A stretch of 6,908 nucleotides of DNA, taken from assembly GCA_016839875.1 (NCBI GenBank), contig JAEOTK010000237.1, positions 1-6,908 on the forward strand, in the 5' to 3' direction. The stretch is from Candidatus Heimdallarchaeota archaeon. GTDB lineage: Archaea > Asgardarchaeota > Heimdallarchaeia > Heimdallarchaeales > Heimdallarchaeaceae. A program made the position numbers and the translations under genes. Below, piece by piece: positions 1 to 5,264 of the stretch. Below the pieces are notes generated by a model. That model was not told the origin of the DNA, did not search any database, and saw only the letters and a list, made by a program, of their open reading frames with translations. The number at the start of each line of letters is the position of its first letter. The first letter of the stretch is position 1.

Positions 1-134
1 AAATACTGATATTGATTTTCATATGTGTGAGTAGGCTTTCTTCTTGGTTCTTTATCTGGGAAATGAGCATGACAATCTACTATGGGGATATCATTCTCTG
101 GCTTAATTGGAATGATTTGGCTTTTCTTTGGCAT
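1..134 (-). CDS. Amidohydrolase-superfamily protein, N-terminal fragment cut by the window edge
   Basis: Read leftward from an ATG at 134-132, this frame stays open for 44 codons to the window edge, so only the N-terminus is present. The start reads MPKKSQIIPIKPENDIPI and continues into VDCHAHFPDK. Hydrophobic residues, Asp, and then His-x-His (H22, H24) form the strand-1 metal motif of amidohydrolase-superfamily TIM-barrel enzymes, such as Amidohydro_2 or TatD-like proteins. The short lead-in before the motif fits those families better than urease-like enzymes, which carry a longer N-terminal beta domain. The substrate cannot be told from this fragment. The gene diverges from the complete amidohydrolase at 224. 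A TTTATAG element on the same strand lies about 26 bases before the ATG and there is no Shine-Dalgarno site, so the mRNA is probably leaderless. The assignment rests on one motif plus an open frame and good start geometry. Confidence 0.72.
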   Translation of the reverse strand, partial: MPKKSQIIPIKPENDIPIVDCHAHFPDKEPRRKPTHTYENQYQY

Positions 135-156
135 GTGTTAGAAAATTATGAAACCT

Positions 157-164
157 CTATAAAC
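157..164. promoter_or_regulatory. TATA-like element shared by two divergent genes
   Basis: The plus strand reads CTATAAAC and the minus strand GTTTATAG. Its centre is about 26 bases before the ATG of the leftward gene (134), the expected spacing for a leaderless archaeal promoter. Reading rightward it is about 25 bases before a GTG at 185 and about 64 before the ATG at 224. It could therefore serve both directions, giving the rightward gene either a leaderless GTG start or a leader of about 37 bases. The call rests on position and sequence match only. Confidence 0.5.
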
Positions 165-223
165 TTATTGAATTCAAGCATTCTGTGAGGACGATTAAAA
201 AACACTTATTCATCTGGAATAAT

Positions 224-1519
224 ATGGATCAAGAAAAAAAACGATTAGTAATTCACAATAGTTTCTTGTTCGACTCAATTTCAGGGAGGATGAAAGAGAA
301 CACTACTGTTGTTATAAAAGAAAACCGAATTGTTTGGGTTGGAGAAGAAGCCACATTTGAGAAAGAAGAAAATGATATGATTATTGATGCTACTGGAAAA
401 ACCATTCTTCCTGGAATGGTTGAAACTCATGTACACCTAACAGCAACTGGTAATCCTCAATTTGAAAGAGAATACCTTCGAACAAAGAGTGACATGTATC
501 ACTATTTTGCATTAGATCATGCACAAAAACATCTTGTTAGTGGTTTTACATGTGTTAGAGATGCTGGGGCTAATCCTGGTGTATTGTCTTCATTACGAAG
601 AATCCTTAACTATGGAATATTTGCTGGTCCTCGATTAGTAGTTTCTGAGACTGGAATATGGCAATGGGGGAATCAAGAAGATGTTGGTCCAAGAGCACTT
701 GTGAATTTCAGTAAAGAAAATTATCAGGTAAAAGCTGGTGTTGACAATGTTAAACACGCAGTGAGAGATCAAAAGAATGAAGGAGCAGATTTCATAAAGA
801 CTGCAACAACTGGAGGAGTACTCCATGGTATGGAATCGAAAGTTAGTTTCAGCTTATGGACACACGAGGAACTTGTAGCAATGAGAGAAGAAGCTCACAG
901 ATTGGGAATGCATGTAGCTTGTCATGCTCATGGAACTCCCGGTATAATAGCTGCTGCTGAAGCAAAACTGGATACAATAGAACATGGCAGTTATATGACT
1001 GAGGAAGCAGCAGGTCTGATGGTAAAGAATGGAACTTATCTTGTCCCTACTCAGTTAGCAGCAATGGGTTTAGTAAGCCCAGAACTAATGAAAATGATGC
1101 CACCTGAAGTACAAAAGAAAACAGTAGAAGTAGACAAAAATATGAAAAGAAGCCACAAGTTAGCTTTTGAAAAAGGAGTAAAGATAGCAATAGGAACCGA
1201 TGCTGGAACTCCTGGAAATTATCATGGAAATACTGGATTTGAGGTTAAATTGATGGTTGATGATGTAGGTATGACTCCAACACAAGCACTGCAAGCTGCT
1301 ACAATTGAAGGAGCAAAAGCTATCTGGATGGATGAAGATATTGGTTCGATTGAGAAAGGCAAACTAGCTGATATTGTGATTTGTGATCTAAACCCAATTG
1401 AAGACATAGCAGTAATTACAAATCCTAAGAATTTCTCTCATGTCATCAAAGACGGAAAAATAATGGCAGAGAGAGGGATTATAAAGTACTTTTCTCCACT
1501 TCAACCGCTACATAAATAG
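224..1519 (+). CDS. Metal-dependent amidohydrolase (COG1228; Xaa-Pro dipeptidase / imidazolonepropionase-like)
   Basis: This is a complete cytoplasmic TIM-barrel hydrolase, 431 residues from the ATG at 224, or 444 from an in-frame GTG at 185. In the 444-residue numbering it has a beta-rich N-terminal part (LVIHNSFLFD, then DATGKTILPG) and the strand-1 motif THVHL (H82, H84). These are followed by ADFIKTATTGG with K205 as the likely carboxylated bridging lysine, HVACHAHG (H247/H249), TIEHGS (H267) and IGTDAG with the catalytic Asp D339. The C-terminus returns to the beta domain (GSIEKGKLADIVI, then VIKDGKIM). The whole ligand set is intact, so an active binuclear metal enzyme is expected. Characterised relatives in this group cleave dipeptides or N-acyl amino acids; the substrate here is not readable. 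I prefer ATG 224 because relatives usually begin only a few residues before the first strand, but the GTG has a TATA-like element 25 bases upstream. No signal peptide is seen. Confidence 0.93.
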   Translation: MDQEKKRLVIHNSFLFDSISGRMKENTTVVIKENRIVWVGEEATFEKEENDMIIDATGKTILPGMVETHVHLTATGNPQFEREYLRTKSDMYHYFALDHAQKHLVSGFTCVRDAGANPGVLSSLRRILNYGIFAGPRLVVSETGIWQWGNQEDVGPRALVNFSKENYQVKAGVDNVKHAVRDQKNEGADFIKTATTGGVLHGMESKVSFSLWTHEELVAMREEAHRLGMHVACHAHGTPGIIAAAEAKLDTIEHGSYMTEEAAGLMVKNGTYLVPTQLAAMGLVSPELMKMMPPEVQKKTVEVDKNMKRSHKLAFEKGVKIAIGTDAGTPGNYHGNTGFEVKLMVDDVGMTPTQALQAATIEGAKAIWMDEDIGSIEKGKLADIVICDLNPIEDIAVITNPKNFSHVIKDGKIMAERGIIKYFSPLQPLHK

Positions 1520-1520
1520 T

Positions 1521-1559
1521 GAGGAGAAATCCTCTTTCCTTTCATTTCATTATTTTATT
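1521..1559 (+). terminator. Hairpin with GAAA loop and T-rich tail after the amidohydrolase
   Basis: One base after the TAG stop, GAGGA-GAAA-TCCTC (1521-1534) forms a perfect 5-bp stem closed by a GNRA-type tetraloop. It is followed by a pyrimidine/T-rich tail (1535-1559). This suits termination of the rightward transcript, since archaeal termination relies mainly on T-rich tracts. In the leftward direction the stem has no T-rich tail, so it would not obviously end the convergent gene. Confidence 0.6.
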
Positions 1560-2204
1560 CTATTGGAATTCATGTGTTAGTTCTTTGAAACTTTTTAATA
1601 TATCCAATAGCTCCTCATCAAGCTTAACAATCTTTAACTCTTCTTTGTTCTTTAGTTTTTCAGCTTCCAAGGTAAAGCCTTCCACGAAGTATCCTAAGTT
1701 TTCTGGATTCTCGGCTAATTTAGGTTCTGAAGGTTTAGATTGAAATGCACTTCTCTTAAGAAATTCTTCTTTAAATCTCCTATCTTGATAAGTGTATTTC
1801 ACATCTCCTGAGTAATAATTGGGAATCTCATTGAGAAGCTTTTGAATTTTAACACAGAACTCTTTCATGCTTTGAAAAGCTTCATCAACATTGGAAACAG
1901 TGCTTGAATCAGCTTTCATTGTTGAGAAATTTTCTTCTTTTTCATGATATAGTTCGATGTATTGTTCAAGAACAATCTTTTCACGTAAGTATGATTTTTT
2001 ATTGATCTTATTTCCAAAGAAAACATCATCATAGGGGATGTAGATGTCCAATTCTTGAGTAAAGAGAACATTATCAACCAGAATAGAGTTAAGAAAAATG
2101 TACAGATCTCCATTCAAATGTTCAAGTCCAAATTCAGAATCACCCATATTTTTTTCGATACAATCGAGTAACTCATTTCGCTTGAAGTGATTTTGAGAAG
2201 TCAC
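1560..2204 (-). CDS. Hypothetical acidic 214-residue protein
   Basis: I do not recognise this family. The frame is open from a GTG at 2204-2202 to a TAG at 1562-1560 and has ordinary coding composition. The product is soluble, rich in Glu, Lys, Phe and Leu, and has no signal peptide or membrane segment. Residues 25-63 alternate hydrophobic and polar residues (GLEHLNGDLYIFLNS, then ELDIYIPYDDVFFG), suggesting beta structure. Residues 72-125 and 180-213 look helical and amphipathic, and the last stretch (LDEELLDILKSFKELTHEF) could mediate pairing. No catalytic or metal motif is evident. The GTG is the first possible start after an in-frame stop. A CTTTTTAAAC element centred about 25 bases upstream supports a leaderless GTG, but a better TATA (CTATATAA at 2206-2213) would instead favour Met20 (codon at 2147-2145). 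The gene is convergent with the amidohydrolase and divergent from the zinc-ribbon gene. Function is unknown. Confidence 0.8.
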   Translation of the reverse strand: MTSQNHFKRNELLDCIEKNMGDSEFGLEHLNGDLYIFLNSILVDNVLFTQELDIYIPYDDVFFGNKINKKSYLREKIVLEQYIELYHEKEENFSTMKADSSTVSNVDEAFQSMKEFCVKIQKLLNEIPNYYSGDVKYTYQDRRFKEEFLKRSAFQSKPSEPKLAENPENLGYFVEGFTLEAEKLKNKEELKIVKLDEELLDILKSFKELTHEFQ

Positions 2205-2205
2205 A

Positions 2206-2234
2206 TTATATAGAATTACTTGTTGTTTAAAAAG
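2206..2234 (-). promoter_or_regulatory. Two candidate TATA elements for the leftward hypothetical gene
   Basis: On the minus strand, CTTTTTAAAC (2234-2225) is centred about 25 bases before the GTG at 2204, the spacing of a leaderless promoter. A second element, CTATATAA (2213-2206), matches the archaeal TATA consensus better but lies directly against the GTG. From it, transcription would begin near 2184 and the first usable start would be the ATG at 2147. The sequence does not decide between them. Confidence 0.42.
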
Positions 2235-2284
2235 TTAGAGATTACATTTTGTGAAAGGAAGTTTTTACTTAGAATTTAGAGAGA

Positions 2285-2292
2285 TTTATAAC
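2285..2292 (+). promoter_or_regulatory. TATA box of the zinc-ribbon gene
   Basis: TTTATAAC is preceded by a purine-rich AGAGAGA that suits a TFB recognition element (BRE). Its centre is about 29-30 bases before the ATG at 2318. There is no Shine-Dalgarno site before that ATG, so a leaderless or very short-leader transcript is likely. This is the clearest archaeal-type promoter in the window. Confidence 0.6.
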
Positions 2293-2317
2293 TCTTGAAT
2301 CCAATTGATTATCTAGA

Positions 2318-2578
2318 ATGCCTAAGAAATCTTCATCCAAGAAAAAAGCAAAGAAACAGAAAGACGAATTACCAGAGAAAATTGACTATTCTTACATTAC
2401 AGAAGAAGAAATGAAAACTGGATTCAAACCTTCTGATATTGTCCAAGAAGGAGTTGTTCTGTGCCCTTTCTGCAGCACATCTAACACAACAGCTGATGAG
2501 GTCTGTTTTAACTGCAGAAGAAGATTGGTTCCTTATGAATATCTTAAGAAGATGAAAGAAAAAGAGGATGAAAAATAA
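2318..2578 (+). CDS. Small zinc-ribbon protein with Lys-rich N-terminus
   Basis: This 86-residue protein has three parts. Residues 2-16 form a basic tail (PKKSSSKKKAKKQKD). Residues 20-45 are a linker (KIDYSYITEEEMKTGFKPSD). A single zinc ribbon follows, with four cysteines arranged C49-x2-C52-x10-C63-x2-C66 (CPFC and CFNC). The C-terminus is a charged helix (KKMKEKEDEK). One four-Cys ribbon together with a basic tail suggests nucleic-acid or ribosome contact, or a protein-protein adaptor; this is inferred from composition. Archaea, and Asgard lineages in particular, encode many such small ribbons of unknown role. The ATG at 2318 fits the TATA box about 30 bases upstream. The gene diverges from the leftward hypothetical gene across about 113 bases and is separated from the membrane protein by 67 bases that hold a separate promoter candidate. 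No enzyme motif is present. Confidence 0.88.
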   Translation: MPKKSSSKKKAKKQKDELPEKIDYSYITEEEMKTGFKPSDIVQEGVVLCPFCSTSNTTADEVCFNCRRRLVPYEYLKKMKEKEDEK

Positions 2579-2593
2579 ACGTATCAACTTAAC

Positions 2594-2607
2594 AATTCTT
2601 CTTTATT
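2594..2607 (+). terminator. T-rich tract after the zinc-ribbon gene
   Basis: A pyrimidine/T-rich run (AATTCTTCTTTATT), 16 bases after the stop codon, could act as an archaeal T-tract terminator. There is no stem before it, and T-rich runs are common at this base composition, so the call is weak. Confidence 0.25.
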
Positions 2608-2610
2608 GCA

Positions 2611-2624
2611 TAAAAATTTTAAAC
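2611..2624 (+). promoter_or_regulatory. TATA-like element before the membrane-protein gene
   Basis: A TAAAAATTTTAAAC run has its AATTTTAAAC half centred about 27 bases before the ATG at 2646, which has no Shine-Dalgarno site. The geometry matches the other likely leaderless genes of the window. The run is low in complexity, so this is only suggestive. A perfect 10-bp palindrome (AAACTAGTTT, 2621-2630) overlaps its end. Confidence 0.4.
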
Positions 2625-2645
2625 TAGTTTTCATAAATTTCTCTC

Positions 2646-3341
2646 ATGAAAGATAGCAAATCATTGAATATTCAATGGATTGGTTTTACTTTGGTAATAG
2701 GCACACTCCTTGCAGCTCTAACAGAAAGCATTGAGTACATACTTAGTTACCGAGCTTTAACTGACAATCAGCTCGATATTTTTCTTTACGACATTTTGTA
2801 TGAAACTACAGTCTTTACAATGATCTTTTTTGTAAATTTTGTTGCTGTATGTTTATTATTTATCTATTTTCTCTTCAGTTCAAGACAAGAAAACGCACAG
2901 AAGATTTACAAAATCGGTTTTATAGGAACAATAATTTCTTTGGTTTTTCATATAATTAATATCATCTTGTTTATAATTGCTAGAATTAATAGACACCATT
3001 TTCTAATCACAAGACCAGTTTTGATTTCTCAGTTAACCTTCGGGATTTTCTACTTCCTAAGCTACCTATTCGTACTTATTTGCCTGTGGAGAATAATCAT
3101 TCTTAATTATGCAAACAATAAGTTTCAAAAAATCATGCTCATTTCTATAATCCTTTTTGGTGTATCTACTTTTCTTATAGTAACGAATCCAATGTTTATT
3201 CTTATCACTTCAAACTTCCCTGGCCGTATGAAACTTCTCACTTTTGGATTCTTTAGAAGATTGTTTTATGCAACTTATGATATTCTAGCGATAGCAGCAG
3301 GAATTGTAATAGTTTTTGTGACAAGAAGTAACCAGGATTAA
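2646..3341 (+). CDS. Polytopic membrane protein of unknown family
   Basis: The product is 231 residues and very hydrophobic. I do not recognise the family. Likely membrane helices lie near residues 11-31, 54-78, 88-113, 125-152, 161-187 and 206-226, giving about six. Short charged connectors separate them: SSRQENAQK at 78-86, RINRHHF at 113-119, NYANNKFQK at 154-162 and RSNQD at the end. Arg and Lys cluster after helices 2, 3 and 4. There is no conserved catalytic motif, ATPase domain or cleavable signal peptide. The ATG at 2646 is supported by a TATA-like element 27 bases upstream. The gene precedes the ABC exporter operon on the same strand, but the 92-base gap holds a large inverted repeat and likely its own promoter. 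A shared role with the transporter is therefore possible but unproven. Confidence 0.85.
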   Translation: MKDSKSLNIQWIGFTLVIGTLLAALTESIEYILSYRALTDNQLDIFLYDILYETTVFTMIFFVNFVAVCLLFIYFLFSSRQENAQKIYKIGFIGTIISLVFHIINIILFIIARINRHHFLITRPVLISQLTFGIFYFLSYLFVLICLWRIIILNYANNKFQKIMLISIILFGVSTFLIVTNPMFILITSNFPGRMKLLTFGFFRRLFYATYDILAIAAGIVIVFVTRSNQD

Positions 3342-3365
3342 AACAAAAAAATCGAAAGCAAAATA

Positions 3366-3377
3366 ATATTAGAATAT
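3366..3377. repeat. 12-bp palindrome ATATT-AG-AATAT in the leader of the ABC operon
   Basis: Two 5-bp arms, ATATT and AATAT, flank AG. The right part (AGAATAT, 3371-3377) is also the exact complement of ATATTCT at 3413-3419. In this AT-rich sequence a 5-bp match alone is not significant. It matters only because it sits beside the larger inverted repeat. The AATATA part (3373-3378) could also be a TATA element placing a transcript start near 3402. Confidence 0.3.
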
Positions 3378-3381
3378 ACAG

Positions 3382-3434
3382 AAACATGTAGAAGGAATCA
3401 AACTGAACGAAAATATTCTATTCCTTCTATGTTT
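3382..3434. repeat. Imperfect inverted repeat overlapping the start of the first ABC gene
   Basis: The left arm is AAACA (3382-3386), a 2-base bulge TG, then TAGAAGGAAT (3389-3398). The right arm is ATTCCTTCTA (3420-3429) followed by TGTTT (3430-3434). This gives 15 base pairs with one bulge around a 21-base loop. The right arm ends on the first base of the TTG start at 3434 and contains an ATG at 3429. In RNA it could hide the start region; as DNA it could be a pair of operator half-sites. It has no T-rich tail, so it is not a typical terminator for the upstream gene. Confidence 0.7.
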
Positions 3435-5263
3435 TGTTATTTAACAAAATAATTAATAATAGAGTTCTTCAGTTAAAAACGGATGGGGTAGAAATAGAAA
3501 CTAGAAAACTGAGCTATAAACGTTGGTTCTTGAAACATCTCATGAAAGAGAAGTTACTAACTATAATACTGATTGTTTTTCTCATAATCTTTATTGCAAC
3601 AGTTTCTATTACTCCTTTGTTAATTGGAGATATTTTTGGTGAACTAGCTAAGCCAGATAGATCGTTTTCTGTTATCTTAAGGACAGCGATTTTTATTGCA
3701 GTTGCTGGAATAGTTCGAGCAGTAGCTGATTTTATCCAAAGCTACGTGAATGAGGTTCTAGCACACAAAGTAACCAAAAACGTTACTGAAGAATTCTATG
3801 ATGATATGCTTAAGAAGAGTCAAGAATTTCATGATAGAGTAAGAATAGGAGATATCATGGCGAGAGCAACATATGATACTCGTCAGATGAATATATTCAT
3901 TTCTCCTGGAATTAAATTCTTATTCGAAGCATCATTCACACTGATTTTCTCGGTTTCTTTCATGATCTGGATAAGTCCAAAACTCACTCTGCTTCTAGTT
4001 GCTGCTCTACCATTTTACATCGTTACAATTTATGATTACAATAAAAAATTACGTCCAATTTCAAAAGCTCAAATGGAACAAAACAGTCTCTTGAATGCAC
4101 GTTTACAAGAGAGTATCACTGGAATACGAGTTATAAGATCATTTGTAAAAGAAGATAAAGAAATAAAGGAATTTGATAAAGAAACAGATAAGCTACGTGA
4201 GATTAATACAAGAAGAGGAGTAATAAGTGCAAAGTATTATGCTGTAATTGTAACTGTATTAGTTATAGGTCTAAGCTTCTTATGGGGTGCTCATGAAGTA
4301 ACACTAGGAAATCTCGCTTTAGGTGATTTAATCGCTTTTGTGTTCCTAATAATGACTCTAATGATGCCCACATGGCAATTCGGATGGGCTATAACCCAAT
4401 TTCAGATAGGAATGGCTGCATCTAAAAGAATTTTTGAGATGAAAGAAAGACAAGAGTATGTTCCTGAACCTTCATCGCCATCAGAATGGCTAGGTGATCA
4501 AGGAACTATAATATTCAATGATGTATCATTTTCCTATAATGGAGGAAGTAGTAGAAAGAAAGCTCTTGACAAATTTAATCTTACTATTCCTGGTGGTTCA
4601 ACTGTAGCTATTATAGGAAATCCCGGATCAGGAAAGTCAACTCTTATCAAACTATTAATGAGACTTTATGATCCTACAAAAGGAGGAATTTACGTCAATG
4701 ATATTAATATCAAGGATATGTGTTTATCCAATCTGCGAGATCATATCGGTGTGATAGAGCAAGATGTGTTTCTTTTTAGTAAATCAATAAAGGAGAATAT
4801 TTCTTACGGAAAACCAAGTGCGTCTCAAAAGGAAATAGAAGAAGTTTCTAGATTAGCTCAAGCTCATGATTTTATTATGAGTTTTGATCAAGGATATGAT
4901 ACGATCGTTGGAGAAAGAGGGGTAACACTTTCTGGAGGGCAAAAACAAAGAATAGCAATTGCTCGAGCGCTTCTGATTGATCCCTCCATTTTAGTTCTTG
5001 ACGATGCGAGTAGTGCAATTGATGCAGAAACTGAAAGAAAAATTCAGACTGCAATTGCAAATGTATTGAAGAACAGAACCACGTTTATCATTACACATAG
5101 ACTAGCTACAATAAAAAATGCTGACCTGATTGTGGTAATGCGAAATGGAAAACTAATTGATTCTGGAGTTCATAATGAGCTAATTGCTAGAAATATAGAT
5201 TATAGACGATTGTTCGAAAGATTTTCTGAGTTACCACCAATACAAATCAGGAGGGAATCATAA
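3434..5263 (+). CDS. ABC exporter half-transporter with degenerate catalytic site (subunit 1 of heterodimer)
   Basis: This is a 609-residue fused membrane-ATPase half-transporter of the type IV (MsbA/TM287-like) exporter fold. An elbow-helix region (about 27-40) precedes six membrane helices near residues 41-65, 84-108, 158-180, 182-202, 268-288 and 294-318. The ATPase domain follows: A-loop Tyr368, Walker A GNPGSGKST (395-403), Q-loop Q443, signature LSGGQ (499-503), Walker B ILVLDD (519-524) and H-loop H555. The residue after Walker B is Asp524, not the catalytic Glu. In heterodimeric exporters this marks the subunit carrying the degenerate ATP site. The next gene supplies the partner, so they probably pump a hydrophobic or amphipathic compound out of the cell; the substrate is not readable. 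The start is uncertain: TTG 3434 is the only candidate between the upstream in-frame stop (3404) and residue 33. The later ATG at 3542 would remove the elbow helix, so I keep the TTG. Confidence 0.93.
   Translation: MLFNKIINNRVLQLKTDGVEIETRKLSYKRWFLKHLMKEKLLTIILIVFLIIFIATVSITPLLIGDIFGELAKPDRSFSVILRTAIFIAVAGIVRAVADFIQSYVNEVLAHKVTKNVTEEFYDDMLKKSQEFHDRVRIGDIMARATYDTRQMNIFISPGIKFLFEASFTLIFSVSFMIWISPKLTLLLVAALPFYIVTIYDYNKKLRPISKAQMEQNSLLNARLQESITGIRVIRSFVKEDKEIKEFDKETDKLREINTRRGVISAKYYAVIVTVLVIGLSFLWGAHEVTLGNLALGDLIAFVFLIMTLMMPTWQFGWAITQFQIGMAASKRIFEMKERQEYVPEPSSPSEWLGDQGTIIFNDVSFSYNGGSSRKKALDKFNLTIPGGSTVAIIGNPGSGKSTLIKLLMRLYDPTKGGIYVNDINIKDMCLSNLRDHIGVIEQDVFLFSKSIKENISYGKPSASQKEIEEVSRLAQAHDFIMSFDQGYDTIVGERGVTLSGGQKQRIAIARALLIDPSILVLDDASSAIDAETERKIQTAIANVLKNRTTFIITHRLATIKNADLIVVMRNGKLIDSGVHNELIARNIDYRRLFERFSELPPIQIRRES
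5250..5255 (+). promoter_or_regulatory. Strong Shine-Dalgarno site of the second ABC gene
   Basis: GGAGGG lies inside the last codons of the first ABC gene, 9 bases before the ATG at 5265. It fixes the start of the second gene and points to coupled translation of both subunits. It is the only convincing Shine-Dalgarno site in the window; the other genes seem to depend on leaderless starts. Confidence 0.85.
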
Positions 5264-5264
5264 A

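Noticed and set aside
1519..1743. Rightward 74-residue reading frame rich in Ser, Phe and Leu
   Set aside because: It lies antisense to the C-terminal part of the 214-residue leftward gene, overlaps the stop of the amidohydrolase, and has the composition of a shadow frame.
2621..2630. Perfect 10-bp palindrome AAACTAGTTT before the membrane-protein gene
   Set aside because: Several 10-bp palindromes are expected by chance in about 6.9 kb of AT-rich sequence, and no second copy near another gene was seen, so an operator call is not supported.
3342..3433. Possible small mobile element (MITE) based on the inverted repeat
   Set aside because: The arms are separated by only 21 bases, no target-site duplication is evident, and no second copy was seen in the window.
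4875..5060. Leftward frame inside the first ABC gene
   Set aside because: It is antisense to the signature and Walker B region, which is clearly coding on the plus strand.
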